Source: Pseudopyrenochaeta lycopersici (Eukaryota > Ascomycota > Dothideomycetes > Pleosporales > Pseudopyrenochaetaceae). Taken from it: DNA of 64,000 nucleotides. Position 1 is the stretch's first letter. The number at the start of each line of letters is the position of its first letter. Below the pieces are notes generated by a model. That model saw only the letters and a list, made by a program, of their open reading frames with translations, ran no database searches and was not told the origin of the DNA. The DNA is taken from assembly GCA_003313425.1 (NCBI GenBank), contig NHZP01000004.1:1550001-1614000 (forward strand), given 5' to 3'. The translations under genes and the position numbers were made by a program. This document shows, in pieces, positions 39,627 through 50,612 of this stretch.

Positions 39627-42600
39627 GGTCTCCGCCTATGCTGGCGACCAGACTCCGCTGGCCTCCAGCGCAGAGGGTCTAGTACTGCAGATGTGTTGCA
39701 GGATAGGGAGCAAGCTGGCTTGCAATGGGGACGTCTTAAGACGCAGCTGAGGTAGGCAGACTGGACGATGTGAGGCTAAAGTAACGTCGCAATGCCTCGC
39801 AGTGCCAATTGCAGGACCCAACTGCGACGAGATGGGAAAAGGCAGGAATGCTGCAGGCAATGCAGAAGCGCAAGAAGCGTGGGGGAAGCGCAGCGATGGG
39901 ACGCGGGCGTGCGCCGTTGGTCTGAGATGCAACCTGAAACGGCGACAACGGCGGGTCGAGGGGAGGCGGTGGCGCAACAGCGGATGGATTGCTCCTGCTC
40001 GGGTCGCTGGGGCACACGATGCCGTCCTCGAGTGTTTACAGCGGACGAGGAAGGCGCGAGGGGCGGATGCGACGGGGAAGGCGGGTAGCGACGTGGGAGG
40101 GAGCAGCGATGGCGGGAGGGTGCAGCACGGGCACCGGGGTCGCTATGCGAAGACGAGGGCAGGCGCGGTTTTGGGAGGCGCGACGCAACCGGCTCGCCGT
40201 GTGATGGCGCTGCAGTGCTGTCTGAGGTCCGCTCTGGACACGGAGGGCAGCAGCAATGGCCGTGGATGAGGGCGTTCGGAGGCAGTCGCAGACGCAGGGG
40301 CTGGTCGACTCCAGCGTCAGTGTCGCAAGCAGCGCACTCGCAGAATTGGCTGCACGCTGAGCAGCATCGGGCGCAGGGACGGCGGGGAGGGTGAATTGGA
40401 GTGCGAGGGCAGACGTCGGGGACTAAGGTTGGGGAGTGGTGGAGGAGCGATGCACAAGACGAGGGCCGCCATCATTGGGCTACTCGAGACCAAAGCAGAC
40501 AAGCCTCATCTGCCCTCCCCACTCGAGCCTTCACAGGTGCAGCGCGGTCGAAGCCTCCAAGGCTTCTGGAAGCTTTGGATGTGCAAAAGCTCCGCAGCGC
40601 CCATTGGCGGCCCTACGACGGCCACGGCGTGGCCTCTGTCCCCCAACGCAGGCCGCCGTCTGGCAGCAACACGTCAAGCTCCTGTCGCCTGTCGCACTGG
40701 CGACTGACTTTCGCCGCAGCCCTTCCCCCCATGGTCCCAGGGCTGCAAACCCAGAGAGCCGCTCGCGCAGTCTTGGCCTGCAGAACGGGGCTTCGCTCTT
40801 GAAACGCCCCAGCGCCGGCTCAGAACGCAGCCAAAAGATTACCCTCCCCCAGCGCTGCTGTGCGTGCTGCACGCTGGCCGCGGCATGCGCTGCGCTGGGT
40901 GCGCTGGGTGCACTGGGTGCGCTGACGGCCTGCTTCTGTTGCTGCTGTCGCGCCCTCAGCGTGTGCACTGTGCCTGCTGCATCTGCCCGCTTGCTCCAGC
41001 TCATGACGACGCCCACTGGCCCCGCTGTTTGTTGCCACAGCATCGTCATGCTCCCCCAGCGTGGAAGCCTTCTGGAAGAGGCCATGCAGAGAAGCGAGAG
41101 CGCGCTGAGACACGTCCCCCATCCTTCGCCCGTCCCCAGTGGCTCCTTGCCTGCAGATCTCACCTTCGCCAAACCCTGTGGAGACGTGCTGCCCCTGTTC
41201 GGTCCGCTTGCGGCCTGCGCAGCCGATCAACGGATGCTGATCCGCTGTCGTGTGTGTAAAAGCGTCCGCGCCTGGACTTGCTGTCGCTCGACACTCGACC
41301 GGCTGCTGTGTGCAATCCCATAACGACCCGCTGGATTCCACTCCGCCTGGTGGCTTTGCGTTTACCACACGCCTGCATTAGCACCAGACAGGCAGGTGCG
41401 CTCTGCCTCTACCCCGAGGTCTCGGGCTGCCCCACAAGTAAGCAGAACCTGTCCGTGACCACGCGCACTGCTCGTTGCTGGAAGTAGCAAAGAGCAACAA
41501 GCGATACCAAGAGCGGGATGCGACTCGAGGCGAAAAGCTTCATGGGTTGACGCTCGTCACCCCCTTCTCATTCGCCTCGCTCCATGACCCGTGTCCAACA
41601 CCTTGCATTCGGCTTCTTGTCCCCGCCGGCCATCTCGCTAGCTTGCGCGATAAGGGCACTGCCGCCGCCCTTGACAAGCTCTCTGATCGGCCGCCCATCG
41701 TCACCTGAAATCCGGGGCAGCACACCCGCCACGCCAATGAACTGCATCATGGCCATATCCTGCCGCCTGCGTCCAGAGCCCAGTGGTACAAGCCCGACAT
41801 TCTTCCAGCGAACAGGATAATTCTAACACCAAGACCCTCGGCAGCTGACCATACGATGCGTGTCGTACGGCGACTTTATATTGTGCACCCAGACGCCTGG
41901 GATGACATGTCCACTTAGAGTCCGTCCAAGTCCCTTCTCAGATCTAGCATTAGCACAATCTAGGCAATGCCGACTGCAAGTCACCATCACCATCGTACTT
42001 GTCCTCCGAAGCTTGAAAAAGTCGCTCCATCCAGCTGACATGTTCCTAGGGCCTCAATCTTGTTCGAACCGACTTTTCAAAACACTTCCCCATCGTATGA
42101 TTTAGATGGAAGCAAATGTTCTGGCCATACTGGAAACAAAACTCGTGACTATACCATTCCATCGCGGTGGATCCGCTGAAGCCAACCTCTTCCTGTTCCT
42201 GGTCTCGGACTTTCTATATGCCCTCACAGCCGGCAGCGCAACCCTTCACGTCATTTACCCTTGCTTATTTTATGAAAACCACGCAAACCAGAGACATGAC
42301 CTTACCGCCAAACAGTGTCCTTTCAAGTTGCTTTGATCGTAGCCACGAGCCATTTGTATCGGCCCTGATACGGTATCTCTTGAAACAAGCCCTAAGTCGT
42401 TCTCATTTCCGGGAGTCATAGGCAATACGGACTCCAATACCGCGGTTCCATGTCAAGTGGGTCCGGATGCAGTCATCGGCAACCCGCACTGACAAAGTCA
42501 ACTCTTCACATCAATCATTTTTCACCCATCGCCACGCTCGTACGCGTGTCTGTGATCCAGGTCTACGGTACCTCGATTTGTCATCCGCAATCGAATTCAA

Positions 42601-42747
42601 GGTTGGGAACTCGAGTCAATGTACATATGGCATTGATGGTATAATAAACTAATGAGCAGCAGACCACATGCCATCGTGGAAGGCTCTTGAAGTGATGTGA
42701 AAAAAGTAGATCGTAACTCGTAACATCATCAGAGAAGTCCAAGCAGT
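39627..42747. other. Large gene-free region, GC-rich in its left half
   Basis: From about 39,780 to 41,350 the sequence is strongly GC-rich and stays open on several frames of both strands (for example 40436-41323 plus, 40531-41172 minus). The translations are Cys/Ala/Arg-rich and contain no domain. An imperfect GCGCTGGGT repeat sits at 40,893-40,925. This may be the long 5' region of the phosphodiesterase gene. From 41,350 to 42,747 composition is ordinary and no gene is seen. Confidence 0.5.
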
Positions 42748-44083
42748 CTAAGCACCAGGATATCTTCTTGGCTGGGGCTGTGTCTGGTACTCTCTTTGCT
42801 CACTATCGCGTGCGACCTCGTCCTCATTCCGCAGGCCCTGTACCCCTAATCCGTGGTCATACCCATCCTCCGACTCATTTTGCGTCTGCGTCTGCCAGCT
42901 CTGATACGCCACCCAATTCCGCACTGAATCATTCGACTGCACACTCCTACGACTCTGCTCTCCAAACTGTGTTTGCAGAGTCAGAGGGCTTCGTCTGAAC
43001 TGAGCAGACTGCGAAGTCCTCGAACTAGACTGTTGAGAAAACTGCATTTGCTCCGCTTTAGGTGAAAGGAGTGGAGTGGCGAGTTCTGAGCGCAGAGCGG
43101 TGTCGCCTGATAGCTCTGAAGCGCCTCGTTGATGGCCAGGACCGTTCGGTTTGATTGCATATGGGCTGGGGGTTGTCGGTTCTATGGATAGTTCTTGAGG
43201 CTCGGGGATGTATTGATGGTACTGTTGATGGTGGGCGTAGGTCTGGTATTGTGAGGCATCTTGAGGGAAGAAATTTGGATTGGGGGAGGAATAGCCTGGC
43301 GGTGCTGTGACATGTTAGTAAAGGCCTTCAAAGGGACTTTAGAGTGAGGATAAAACTTACCATCTGGTGGCGGTAGACCTGCTTTATCCCTCTCAGCCAT
43401 CATAGCAGGAAGATCTGATAGCCTTCGCACAACTGTATCCGTATGGCCCCTTCTGGACTTCTTTGCATGGCAGCAGTAGTATATTAGAAGCGTAATAATA
43501 ACGGCTAGAGCGAATGCTCCACCAGCTGCTCCACCAGCAATGGCTGCAACTGGTGTCTTGTCCTTTGGCTCTGCCGAGGCGGTTGCACTTGTTGTCTGAG
43601 TATCTGCCGTTCTCGTCACTGAAGTTGCTGAAGTCGTTGATGTTCTAGTCGCACTCGTCATGGTTGATCCTCCGGTTGCATGGTATGCGCTTCTAAGATC
43701 TTCTCTGTTTAAGATTGCTGGTTCAAGGTCTCCATCCGGACAGCCGCCTTGACTACATGCGTTTGTTTTGCAACAACCCCAGAATGTCTTTCCGGCAGAA
43801 CATGTGTAGAACTGATGAACTTTGATTAGCGCCATGAAGGTGTCTCGCCTTTCGGGAGAAGATGGCTCACTTTACTACCAGTCCCACACGTCGCATCAGG
43901 AAACGTTCCATAGGTAGCTGGATCAAAGGCTCCGGGATACAGATTGCCTTGTGCACAAGTAATGTCGCATGGATCTCTCGCACAGCACCCAACAAAGTAT
44001 GTACCATAGCCGCAAGACCACCAAGTCCCTCCCGAGGGGCACGAAGGCGCAAAGTCCTGACGCTTGAATGGTGTGTACGCCAT
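42748..44083 (-). CDS. Cys-rich single-pass membrane protein, paralogue A
   Basis: Exons 44083-43871, 43811-43361 and 43304-42748 (introns of 59 and 56 bp) give 406 residues. The outer part has two related Cys modules: CPSGGTWWSCGYGTYFVGCC with ARDPCDITCAQGNL, and FYTCSAGKTFWGCCKTNACS with a following GGCPDGDLEPA. A Ser/Thr-rich stalk leads to one membrane helix (AAIAGGAAGGAFALAVIITL) and a stop-transfer patch (CCHAKKSRRGH). The inner tail is Gln/Pro/Ser-rich. There is no cleavable signal peptide at the chosen Met; an upstream in-frame Met (44221) adds a non-conserved leader, so I kept 44083. It is clearly homologous to the gene at 60522-61793, including module order and two intron positions. 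The layout suggests a cell-surface sensor or wall-anchored protein. I know no named family. Confidence 0.8.
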
Positions 44084-46556
44084 GAGGCTAGCGTAACGGG
44101 TATGTTTGCTTCGAAATGACAACCACGAAATTAGACAATACACATTAGGAGAGGTAACACCACAGCTGCAAATGATGTGAAATGAAAGCAAAACGGACCC
44201 CACAACCGAGTGAGCGCACAAGAGTTAATATCTAAGAAAAAAAGATACGTCAGATGTCAAGCTGCGACACCACCACACCACCGCCTTTCCCTTCAGCGGG
44301 CGCAGGCTGAGCAGCTACCAAGAACGCAAAGGATCAATCCAGGCAAAATCGAGCCATGAGGCTCGGCCAATTTTCCTGGCTTCCTTCCTATCCCACGGCT
44401 GGCTCGACCTCACCGACTCTACCATTCGCCGCCAGCGACGCTGACGGGCCCCGTGTCGTGCGGTGTATGGGGGCCATGCTCAGTACGGGCTGCATGAGAT
44501 GTATGCTGGTTGGCAGCCGCACACAACCAGCTACCCCGCTATCAGGTAACGGGCTGAAAAGGCGGTCGTTGATTCGCAAATGTGCAGAGGGACATGGGGT
44601 CTCGAAGAACTAGGGCGGAATGTTGTTCGTAAGGATTTCCAAGATCGCCGGCGTGGGCCGAAAAAAGTGGCTGGTCCTGCGCGCATCGTGGCGGAGTGCA
44701 CACTTTCTGGCTCTTGGTGTTTTGCTGCGGCTGAGAGAATGGCCTATTCCTGGACGAACGATAACGGTTTACACACGTGCGGTTCTATGGTTCTGTCATT
44801 TTCCTGAAGGGGTTCAAGGGGTTTTTCTCGGGCTTAGCTAGTACAGTCGCTTGCAAATTGACTTGTCTTCCTCCCATATTTCAGATGGAGTAATGTCATA
44901 CCTTCCCATGCAACTCGGATTCTGTACAATCATACAGTACGCCCAGAGTGGAACAAACACGCCCTCCGCTAATAGTAGCGATATTAAAATACCTAAGTCA
45001 TCTAGGGCGCCAAGGAACAACCAGCTGTCGCTCGACGCTGACATCAGCACATTGCCGTCGGGTGAGAAAACTACACCGAGACTGCACTCAAATGGCCGTC
45101 AAGCGTCTGCCAAAGGCTGCAGCTCACCGAACGGCGCCCATTCACTTCACTGGCTCGTGGGGCATGAAATGTCGAAATCAACTGGTAAAATAATTGTTAT
45201 TGTTAATATTTCTCCAAGTCAGCATGATATTCTTTGTTCGCTTTGGATCTACTTTCTGCATGTCCAGCCATCCTTGCAGATGACAGTCACCTACAACTTG
45301 ATACACCTCCAAAGGCTGCTCCGAGTTCTCCAATCTCCCTAAGAAAAGATGGTGCCTTTCCGCCTTGAATATAGAAAACGTAGTACTGATAGAGAGTATT
45401 AGATAACTAATATTACTATAATAATACTAACTAGTTAGACGACGACGGCCACAAAGAGGATAATAATAATAAGGAATACTAGCCTTATACTGCAAGTAAT
45501 ATTTAGGGATATAATAGAGAATATATGCGCTGCTTCTAACACACGCGTAAACTGTGGTTAGGCTTAGATAAGCAGCGTCTGCTCTCGTACAAGGACAAGA
45601 TAGGCGGTTAGTAGTGCGTTGCCGTGGACTGTGTACGAAGATTTGATTAGACGGGCTGAGGGGGTGAAGGAGGCGGTTGAGGAGAGGGTTTAGATATGTG
45701 ATATGAGCGATTTTTGGGAGTGAGTTGTGAAGGATGAGTGATGTATGATATGTGCATATGTGGCGTTGGTTTCGAAATGACTGTATGGCGTTGGTGGTGC
45801 GGAAGGTTATCTTCACTCACATTCTCGCCTCCGCAAGGCTTCCGGCTTCTGTTTTGACGACAATATACTTTTTTTAACATACTGATCTCTCACATACGAC
45901 CATAGGACACTGAGAACAGAGCTTCCCGTTCGCTCAGCTGTACTTAAGCAGTGTACCGGCGGATTAGTAGTTAAGTGGGTGACCATTAGCGAATCCCCGC
46001 TGTTGTATGTTTTTGCTTTTTGGGTGGAGTTTTGCTGGTCAAAAGGGAAGATGTTATGTGATTGTAGTGATGAGGTACATAGTGGTGGATAATTTTTCCG
46101 CGTGAGGGCGAAGAGAAGGTGTAAGCAGCAGACGAAGCGGTATCCATCTTTGGATTGTGTTGCTGGCCAGTTCATATGACTTCAATAATATCAGAAGACC
46201 TTAGAGTAGTATGAACTGGTGTTAAGATCCGTCTGCCTATTGGCTAGCTCCTCATCACATGTGTGAGGTAAGCGTGTCATTGGTGGTACAACGTAGTCGG
46301 GGCAGAAGTTCGACGATAATCTGATGTCCTTTAGAGGTGGGAAATCTGCTTCAGCTTAATGAGCTTAAAGTTGATATAATGCAGTGTAAGCTTTGCCAGG
46401 GCAATTGTGCTCCACTCCTGGAAACGGATTTCCTGTCACTCGTACGTGGCGACATGTATTCCATTTATTTAAACGCTCAAACGAATCAGAATTGATTCAC
46501 TTTATTATACTTTAAAAAAAAATAGACTCATCAAATTTACTACTCACCACGCCATA
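44084..46556. other. Gene-poor region with a WD40 relic and AT-rich stretch
   Basis: About 2.5 kb. It contains the WD40 relic near 45,050. A strongly AT-rich stretch at 45,360-45,540 has TAATAAT-type runs and an ACTAACTAGTTAGA partial palindrome. Several short minus-strand frames (45427-46175) carry no domain. Confidence 0.5.
44980..45135 (-). pseudogene. WD40-repeat relic with frameshift
   Basis: On the minus strand one frame reads SLWQTLDGHLSAVSV and stops. One base further the next frame reads VVFSPDGNVLMSASSD. Joined, these form a standard WD40 blade (Trp, Leu-x-Gly-His, Val-x-Phe-Ser-Pro-Asp-Gly, Leu-x-Ser-Ala-Ser-x-Asp). The spelling resembles the repeats of fungal NLR (HET-E/NWD) proteins. 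The flanking sequence on both sides is no longer recognisable, so this is a short remnant. Confidence 0.6.
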
Positions 46557-47795
46557 TTACGGTAAGAGAGTTGCTGCCACAACTGCAATTGTGGGTGCTC
46601 CACCAACAACAGCAGGTAACGCAGCGGGCGATGTGGGCTCCCCTCTAGCAGTCAAACCACCGTTAACATCATTGCAATCTCCGTACGCGGACTGACAGCC
46701 ATTGCTTGACGCGCAGTGTCCTTCTGAATCTCCGCACCAACCGTATTGCGAGCCTGTATTGAGTATTAGCAAAGGATTTGATAGCGAGTCGCTGGCTGAG
46801 TTGACATACAGAATTTACCAAAGCCACTTCCGGGACAGATCCAACCAAAGTTATTCTGAATAGTTCCGCAGCTACCGTCTGGTGAGACTTTACTGGGCGA
46901 TTTGCAAAGGCCAAATTCGAAGTTACATCCAGATCCGCAGTGAGCTTCGCTAGTGCCGCACCAACCATAAGGCGAGCAGCTGTAGACATGATTTAGTAGT
47001 ATTCACCTTGATTTTTATTGTATGTAAGAGTGGACTTACCATTCGCTAAAAGCACTGCCCGCACATGTGTAGCCAGAAAAGCCCGAGCATGTGCCTACAA
47101 AACCAGTAGTAAGCTCGTGACACTTACCAAAGCCCAGAATGACGATTGTTTGCCATCTAGGGAGATCACCTTCACCGATGCGGCTGACGTAGCCACGCTT
47201 GACGAAGCACTTAATGCCGGTGACGGCTTTAGAGAGGATGTGATGGCCGAAGACATAGTCGAGGGTGTTACGCTTGCGCTGACTATCTTCGACGAAGATG
47301 GTCCAGCAATGGGCGATCACGCAAAGCATTCAGCATTGATAATGGTTTGATTCAACCACCCTCTATTGGTCGGCATATTGATCAAAGCCTTGCACTAATA
47401 ATGGAGACATTCTTTCGCCAGATCAATGGCTGAAGAGCTGTGGTTTGCCCACCATACGGAAGCCGAGCGGGCGTAGCTGGTGTATGCTGGCAAGGCAGCG
47501 GAAGGGGCAGCAGAAGGGGCAGCAGTTGTGAAGCCGCACCACTTTGTTGCACCAGGATAGGGACAAGATAGATCGTTGCAGGAACCGCACAGCTCGAGGC
47601 CATACAAATTCAGAGCAGATAGAAGGGTCCCTGTAGGCTTGGGAGGGGCGAAAATGGTGTGTATGCCAACAGAGCGCAAAACCAGTTGTCATCTGTGACT
47701 GTTGGTTTTGCTGTAGGAAGAATGATAGACAGCTTTGATGGCTCTAGTGCCATCACATTGGCGGTAAGGACAGAAAGAAGAGTAAACGACTTCAT
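46557..47795 (-). CDS. Secreted hevein-type (ChtBD1) chitin-binding protein with GPI-like end; 5' structure uncertain
   Basis: The 3' exons are firm: 47094-47040, 46979-46810 and 46753-46557. They encode TCSGFSGYTCAGSAFSECCS, PYGWCGTSEAHCGSGC, then CGTIQNNFGWICPGSGFGKF and CSQYGWCGDSEGHCASSNGC: two chitin-recognition modules with the Ser and aromatic residues that bind N-acetylglucosamine. The C-terminus (PAALPAVVGGAPTIAVVAAT) is a GPI-anchor-type signal. Upstream, a Ser/Thr/Ala-rich linker lies at about 47286-47154 and ends in VKVISLDG. It joins the first module in frame only if a GC-AG intron (47153-47095) is used. A signal-peptide exon probably starts at 47795 (MKSFTLLSVLTANVMALEP), followed by a possible exon with CGSCNDLSCPYPGATKWCGF. 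These 5' joins could not be settled, and a decayed gene is possible. Such proteins bind or shield chitin. Confidence 0.6.
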
Positions 47796-48005
47796 GGCGA
47801 TAAAGGATTGTGGTGTAGTAATGGGAGAACGGTGACGGAAGGCTGCGTGAAAAACACCTGATCTTGAAGGGAATCTATACAGGACATTGTAAGCATCTTT
47901 TCGTAGGAAAACTACGCTATACTAACCATAGACGCCAAACTATATAGCTAGCATTCACAAACAGTGCTGCATTGGTGCAGGAATTCCGTAGACCGGCCAA
48001 GAAGC

Positions 48006-48794
48006 CTAGCTTTCGACTAACAGTGGGTTGTAGGCCTCTAGCAAAGATTTAATCTCGGCAGAGCAAGCTGCTTTGTTGAACTCGGTCATGTCCGGCCACC
48101 CATGCTTAAGGTAAATGTCTTTGACCCGATCGAGTATTTCTGCCCGTTCAGGATGACATTTGACCTGCATATCTTCGACTTTGTGGGGGCCAAGAGGGAC
48201 GAATTCGAGTTTTCTGAAACTAGCCTTGAGGTTTTCGAAGAAGTTTGCAATAGTCCAGATGCCACTGTTTGCACGCCATATGACTTGGTGTTCATCGATA
48301 AGACCGTCATCAAGCCACCCATAGGCGTCACCAGCTTGGTGAAATTCAAAACTTTGGATTGTATCTCCATGACACTCATACCAGTATATGACACCAAGTT
48401 CGGTGTCAAGAAGAATCGGAGGGGACCGACCTTGGGCGAGCGCAAGTCCCACAATGTGAGCAGGTATCACAGCTTCGTCCGCGTCAGGCTCGCTCCACCA
48501 TTCTCTACGATCTTCTCCATCAAGAGCTTCAGGCTGAACTTGCCAATCGGCGAATACAACGTCAGGTGCTACGTGGATGTCCGGCACCTGCGAATCAATA
48601 TAAGGAAGCTCGCGAAGCAAGGCCACAACTTCCTTCGCCTTGTTGAAATTTGGCCATCCATCAACCGGTATGCTCGGCCAGCCTCCTTCAGGGGGCTCCA
48701 GTACCTTAGCTTCGTCCAGGTACATAGAAGTAAGAAAATGATAATAGTCGCGAACGGCCGCAATGGTTGCCTCGTGCGAGTAGCTATAGCTCAT
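48006..48794 (-). CDS. Uncharacterised protein, SMI1/KNR4 (SUKH)-like
   Basis: A single exon of 262 residues. It opens with HEATIAAVRDYYHFLTSMYL, then PPEGGWPSIPVDGWPNFNKA. The core DADEAVIPAHIVGLALAQGR, DTELGVIYWYECHGD and WRANSGIWTIANFFENLK resembles the SUKH fold (aromatic residues around a short strand followed by a W-x-x-I-x-x-F-F helix). No signal peptide or membrane helix. SUKH proteins include yeast Smi1/Knr4 (cell-wall synthesis control) and bacterial immunity proteins; assignment to SUKH is tentative and the function is unknown. It lies alone, with the gene-poor block on its right. Confidence 0.7.
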   Translation of the reverse strand: MSYSYSHEATIAAVRDYYHFLTSMYLDEAKVLEPPEGGWPSIPVDGWPNFNKAKEVVALLRELPYIDSQVPDIHVAPDVVFADWQVQPEALDGEDRREWWSEPDADEAVIPAHIVGLALAQGRSPPILLDTELGVIYWYECHGDTIQSFEFHQAGDAYGWLDDGLIDEHQVIWRANSGIWTIANFFENLKASFRKLEFVPLGPHKVEDMQVKCHPERAEILDRVKDIYLKHGWPDMTEFNKAACSAEIKSLLEAYNPLLVES

Positions 48795-49022
48795 TTCACT
48801 TATGTCGCTGGTATCGCTAACGTCGCTTGAATCGCCCGGGAAGACATCGTGGGAGAATTTTGCAAGGAGACTATTATATGTATGGTCGATGCTTCTAAGA
48901 TCAGACTAGATTTAGGAGTAGAGGAAAAGGCAAAATTTTTGCGGCACAGCAAGGCTGAATTACAATAGTAGTCGGGGAAGCCCGTGCTTAGCATCAATTG
49001 CCGACTTTCTCTCTTGCTATCA

Positions 49023-49155
49023 TGATGCCTTCAGGCTCAGGAAGGGACTAGAGCACGTGATCCTATCACGTGATTGTTCCACTCCTTGTCCGTTTGCCCT
49101 GATGGCTCCCAGAGGCGACACAGAACTATTATCGAAAGTGGACATGATAAAATAC
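49023..49155 (+). repeat. Dispersed repeat, copy A
   Basis: About 133 bp that recur in the same orientation at 55720-55855. Shared blocks include GATGCCTTCAGGCT, GCACGTGA, TTGCCCTGAT and CCAGAGGCGACACAGAACTA. It ends near GACATGATAAA. Copy A also has the palindrome CACGTGATCCTATCACGTG. It is probably a fragment of a transposon end; no longer element is visible around it. Confidence 0.85.
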
Positions 49156-49268
49156 TACTCTTTTGAATATAATGGTGACACGGAGATTTCCAATGGAGAC
49201 ACTTTGAGCATCTTTTCCTCTCTCCCATGAAATGACTCGAGAAGTTTTTTCAGACAATGTACATCAAT

Positions 49269-50166
49269 CTACTCTGCGGGAACATTACCTGCGTTAGAGT
49301 CGTGTACATCACAAAACGTTGAAAACAAAACATCCTCCCTATGCAATTTCGAAAACGATCTTTTAAGTTCCAAATCCATCAAAAAGGAGGTGTTAGAAAT
49401 CGGTATTTCAATTCTTAAAATATGTAATACGTCACATTGCATACCCAGAAGATCCCGATGGGCCTTCGAATGTACATAAGTAGGATAGCGACTGGACCCA
49501 AGGCCAAAGAAGACAAGCTCGGTAATCATATTCGTATCCAGCTGCTCGCTATGGCTGCTCCGACCAATGAATCCAGCACGCAACAAGTGCTTCCAGACTC
49601 TCGCTAGAGGTGACAGAATAGTGTCCAGCCACGTTTCCTGATTGATATCTTACTGATGGAATCATCCTGGACTGTCTTGCTGATATGGATCGGACACGTG
49701 CTCCTAAGTGTTTTTAATGTCTTTTGGCAATTGGAAAGGTGATCTTCCAGATATCTCTGTCCAGTTGGTGATCTCATCCCACGCCATGGCACGTCGAACT
49801 TCAACCCATGAATCGGTGTTCGACTGCAAGCAGGTAATATCCGCGCACAAGTACCCTCTAGAAGTCACTGATTAACTGCGCTGCTGGGGAACCTTGTGTT
49901 CTACCCACTGCTTTCCACCACTTTCGCAGAGTCTCTTGACAGACGGACGCACTATCACCCCACATAACTTCCTCTAGCTTTGTGACATAGTCGATATGCA
50001 TAGCTTGCACTGGAATGTACGAATACATGACTCGTGGGGGGACCATGAGATCTTGCCTTGATGACAAATGATTGTACATCCACATGGCTTCAACACGGAC
50101 TTCATTCGTCTGGCCAACCGGAGCATCCCAATCTGTCACCGAGCCAGGTAGATCATCTAACATCAA
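49269..50166 (-). pseudogene. Eroded coding sequence, unknown family
   Basis: Three consecutive minus-strand frames with protein-like composition: 50166-49858 (MMLDDLPGSVTDWDAPVGQT on), then GYLCADITCLQSNTDSWVEV and MAWDEITNWTEISG in another frame down to about 49720, then 49586-49269. Stops and frame changes separate them, and the breaks lack good splice sites. This reads as one decaying gene, or a gene with introns I cannot place. Confidence 0.35.
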
Positions 50167-50270
50167 ACCATGAGGCTAGATAGCTACTCTTCCAGCTGTG
50201 CTCTTGATAACGACCCTGGTGATGTGCTTCGCTCATGTCGTCACCTCCATGCACCTGTTTGCTCACCCTG

Positions 50271-50289
50271 CTCTCTCTCTCTCTCTCTC
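50271..50289. repeat. (CT)n microsatellite
   Basis: Uninterrupted CT dinucleotides over about 19 bp. Confidence 0.9.
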
Positions 50290-50612
50290 GCTTCGCTTCC
50301 ACCATATTAAGATAGCGCATAGAGTATCAGCAAAGACGTTGTCCACTGGAAACGAGCTTGTGGCCCTTCTAAGTACAGTATAGTCGAGGCACTGCTTTAT
50401 CAAATCTATCACCAAGCCGTGTATCTGATCATCTTAGGTAACCTGAGCTCCATTCCATGTGAGGCGTGGATTACCCTCAGGTCAACGAATAGGGTGAGCG
50501 CTGAAAGTCTCAAGAATCAACTATGGGCAACATCCGATTTCATCAGACTGTGCATATTTTGTATCTTGTCTCTTTTTAATTGGATTTGCAAAATGACAAC
50601 CAGTCAATTCGT

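Larger units (their letters stand above)
48795..50612. other. Gene-poor region with dispersed repeat and eroded coding sequence
   Basis: Contains repeat copy A (49023-49155), broken minus-strand coding sequence (49269-50166) and a CT microsatellite. No intact gene is seen. Confidence 0.5.

Noticed and set aside
40436..41323. 295-residue plus-strand frame in the GC-rich block
   Set aside because: The opposite strand is also open (40531-41172), composition is Cys/Arg/Ala-biased and no domain is seen. Open frames are expected by chance here.
43826..44221. Longer N-terminus of paralogue A from the Met at 44221
   Set aside because: The added residues are not conserved in paralogue B, which begins at the equivalent of 44083.
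44838..45050. 70-residue minus-strand frame as a separate gene
   Set aside because: Its start is the second half of a WD40 blade (VLMSASSD), so it is part of the relic.
47018..47350. 110-residue plus-strand frame ending in an acidic helix-like sequence
   Set aside because: It is antisense to the Ser/Thr/Ala-rich linker and first chitin-binding exon, which make better sense.
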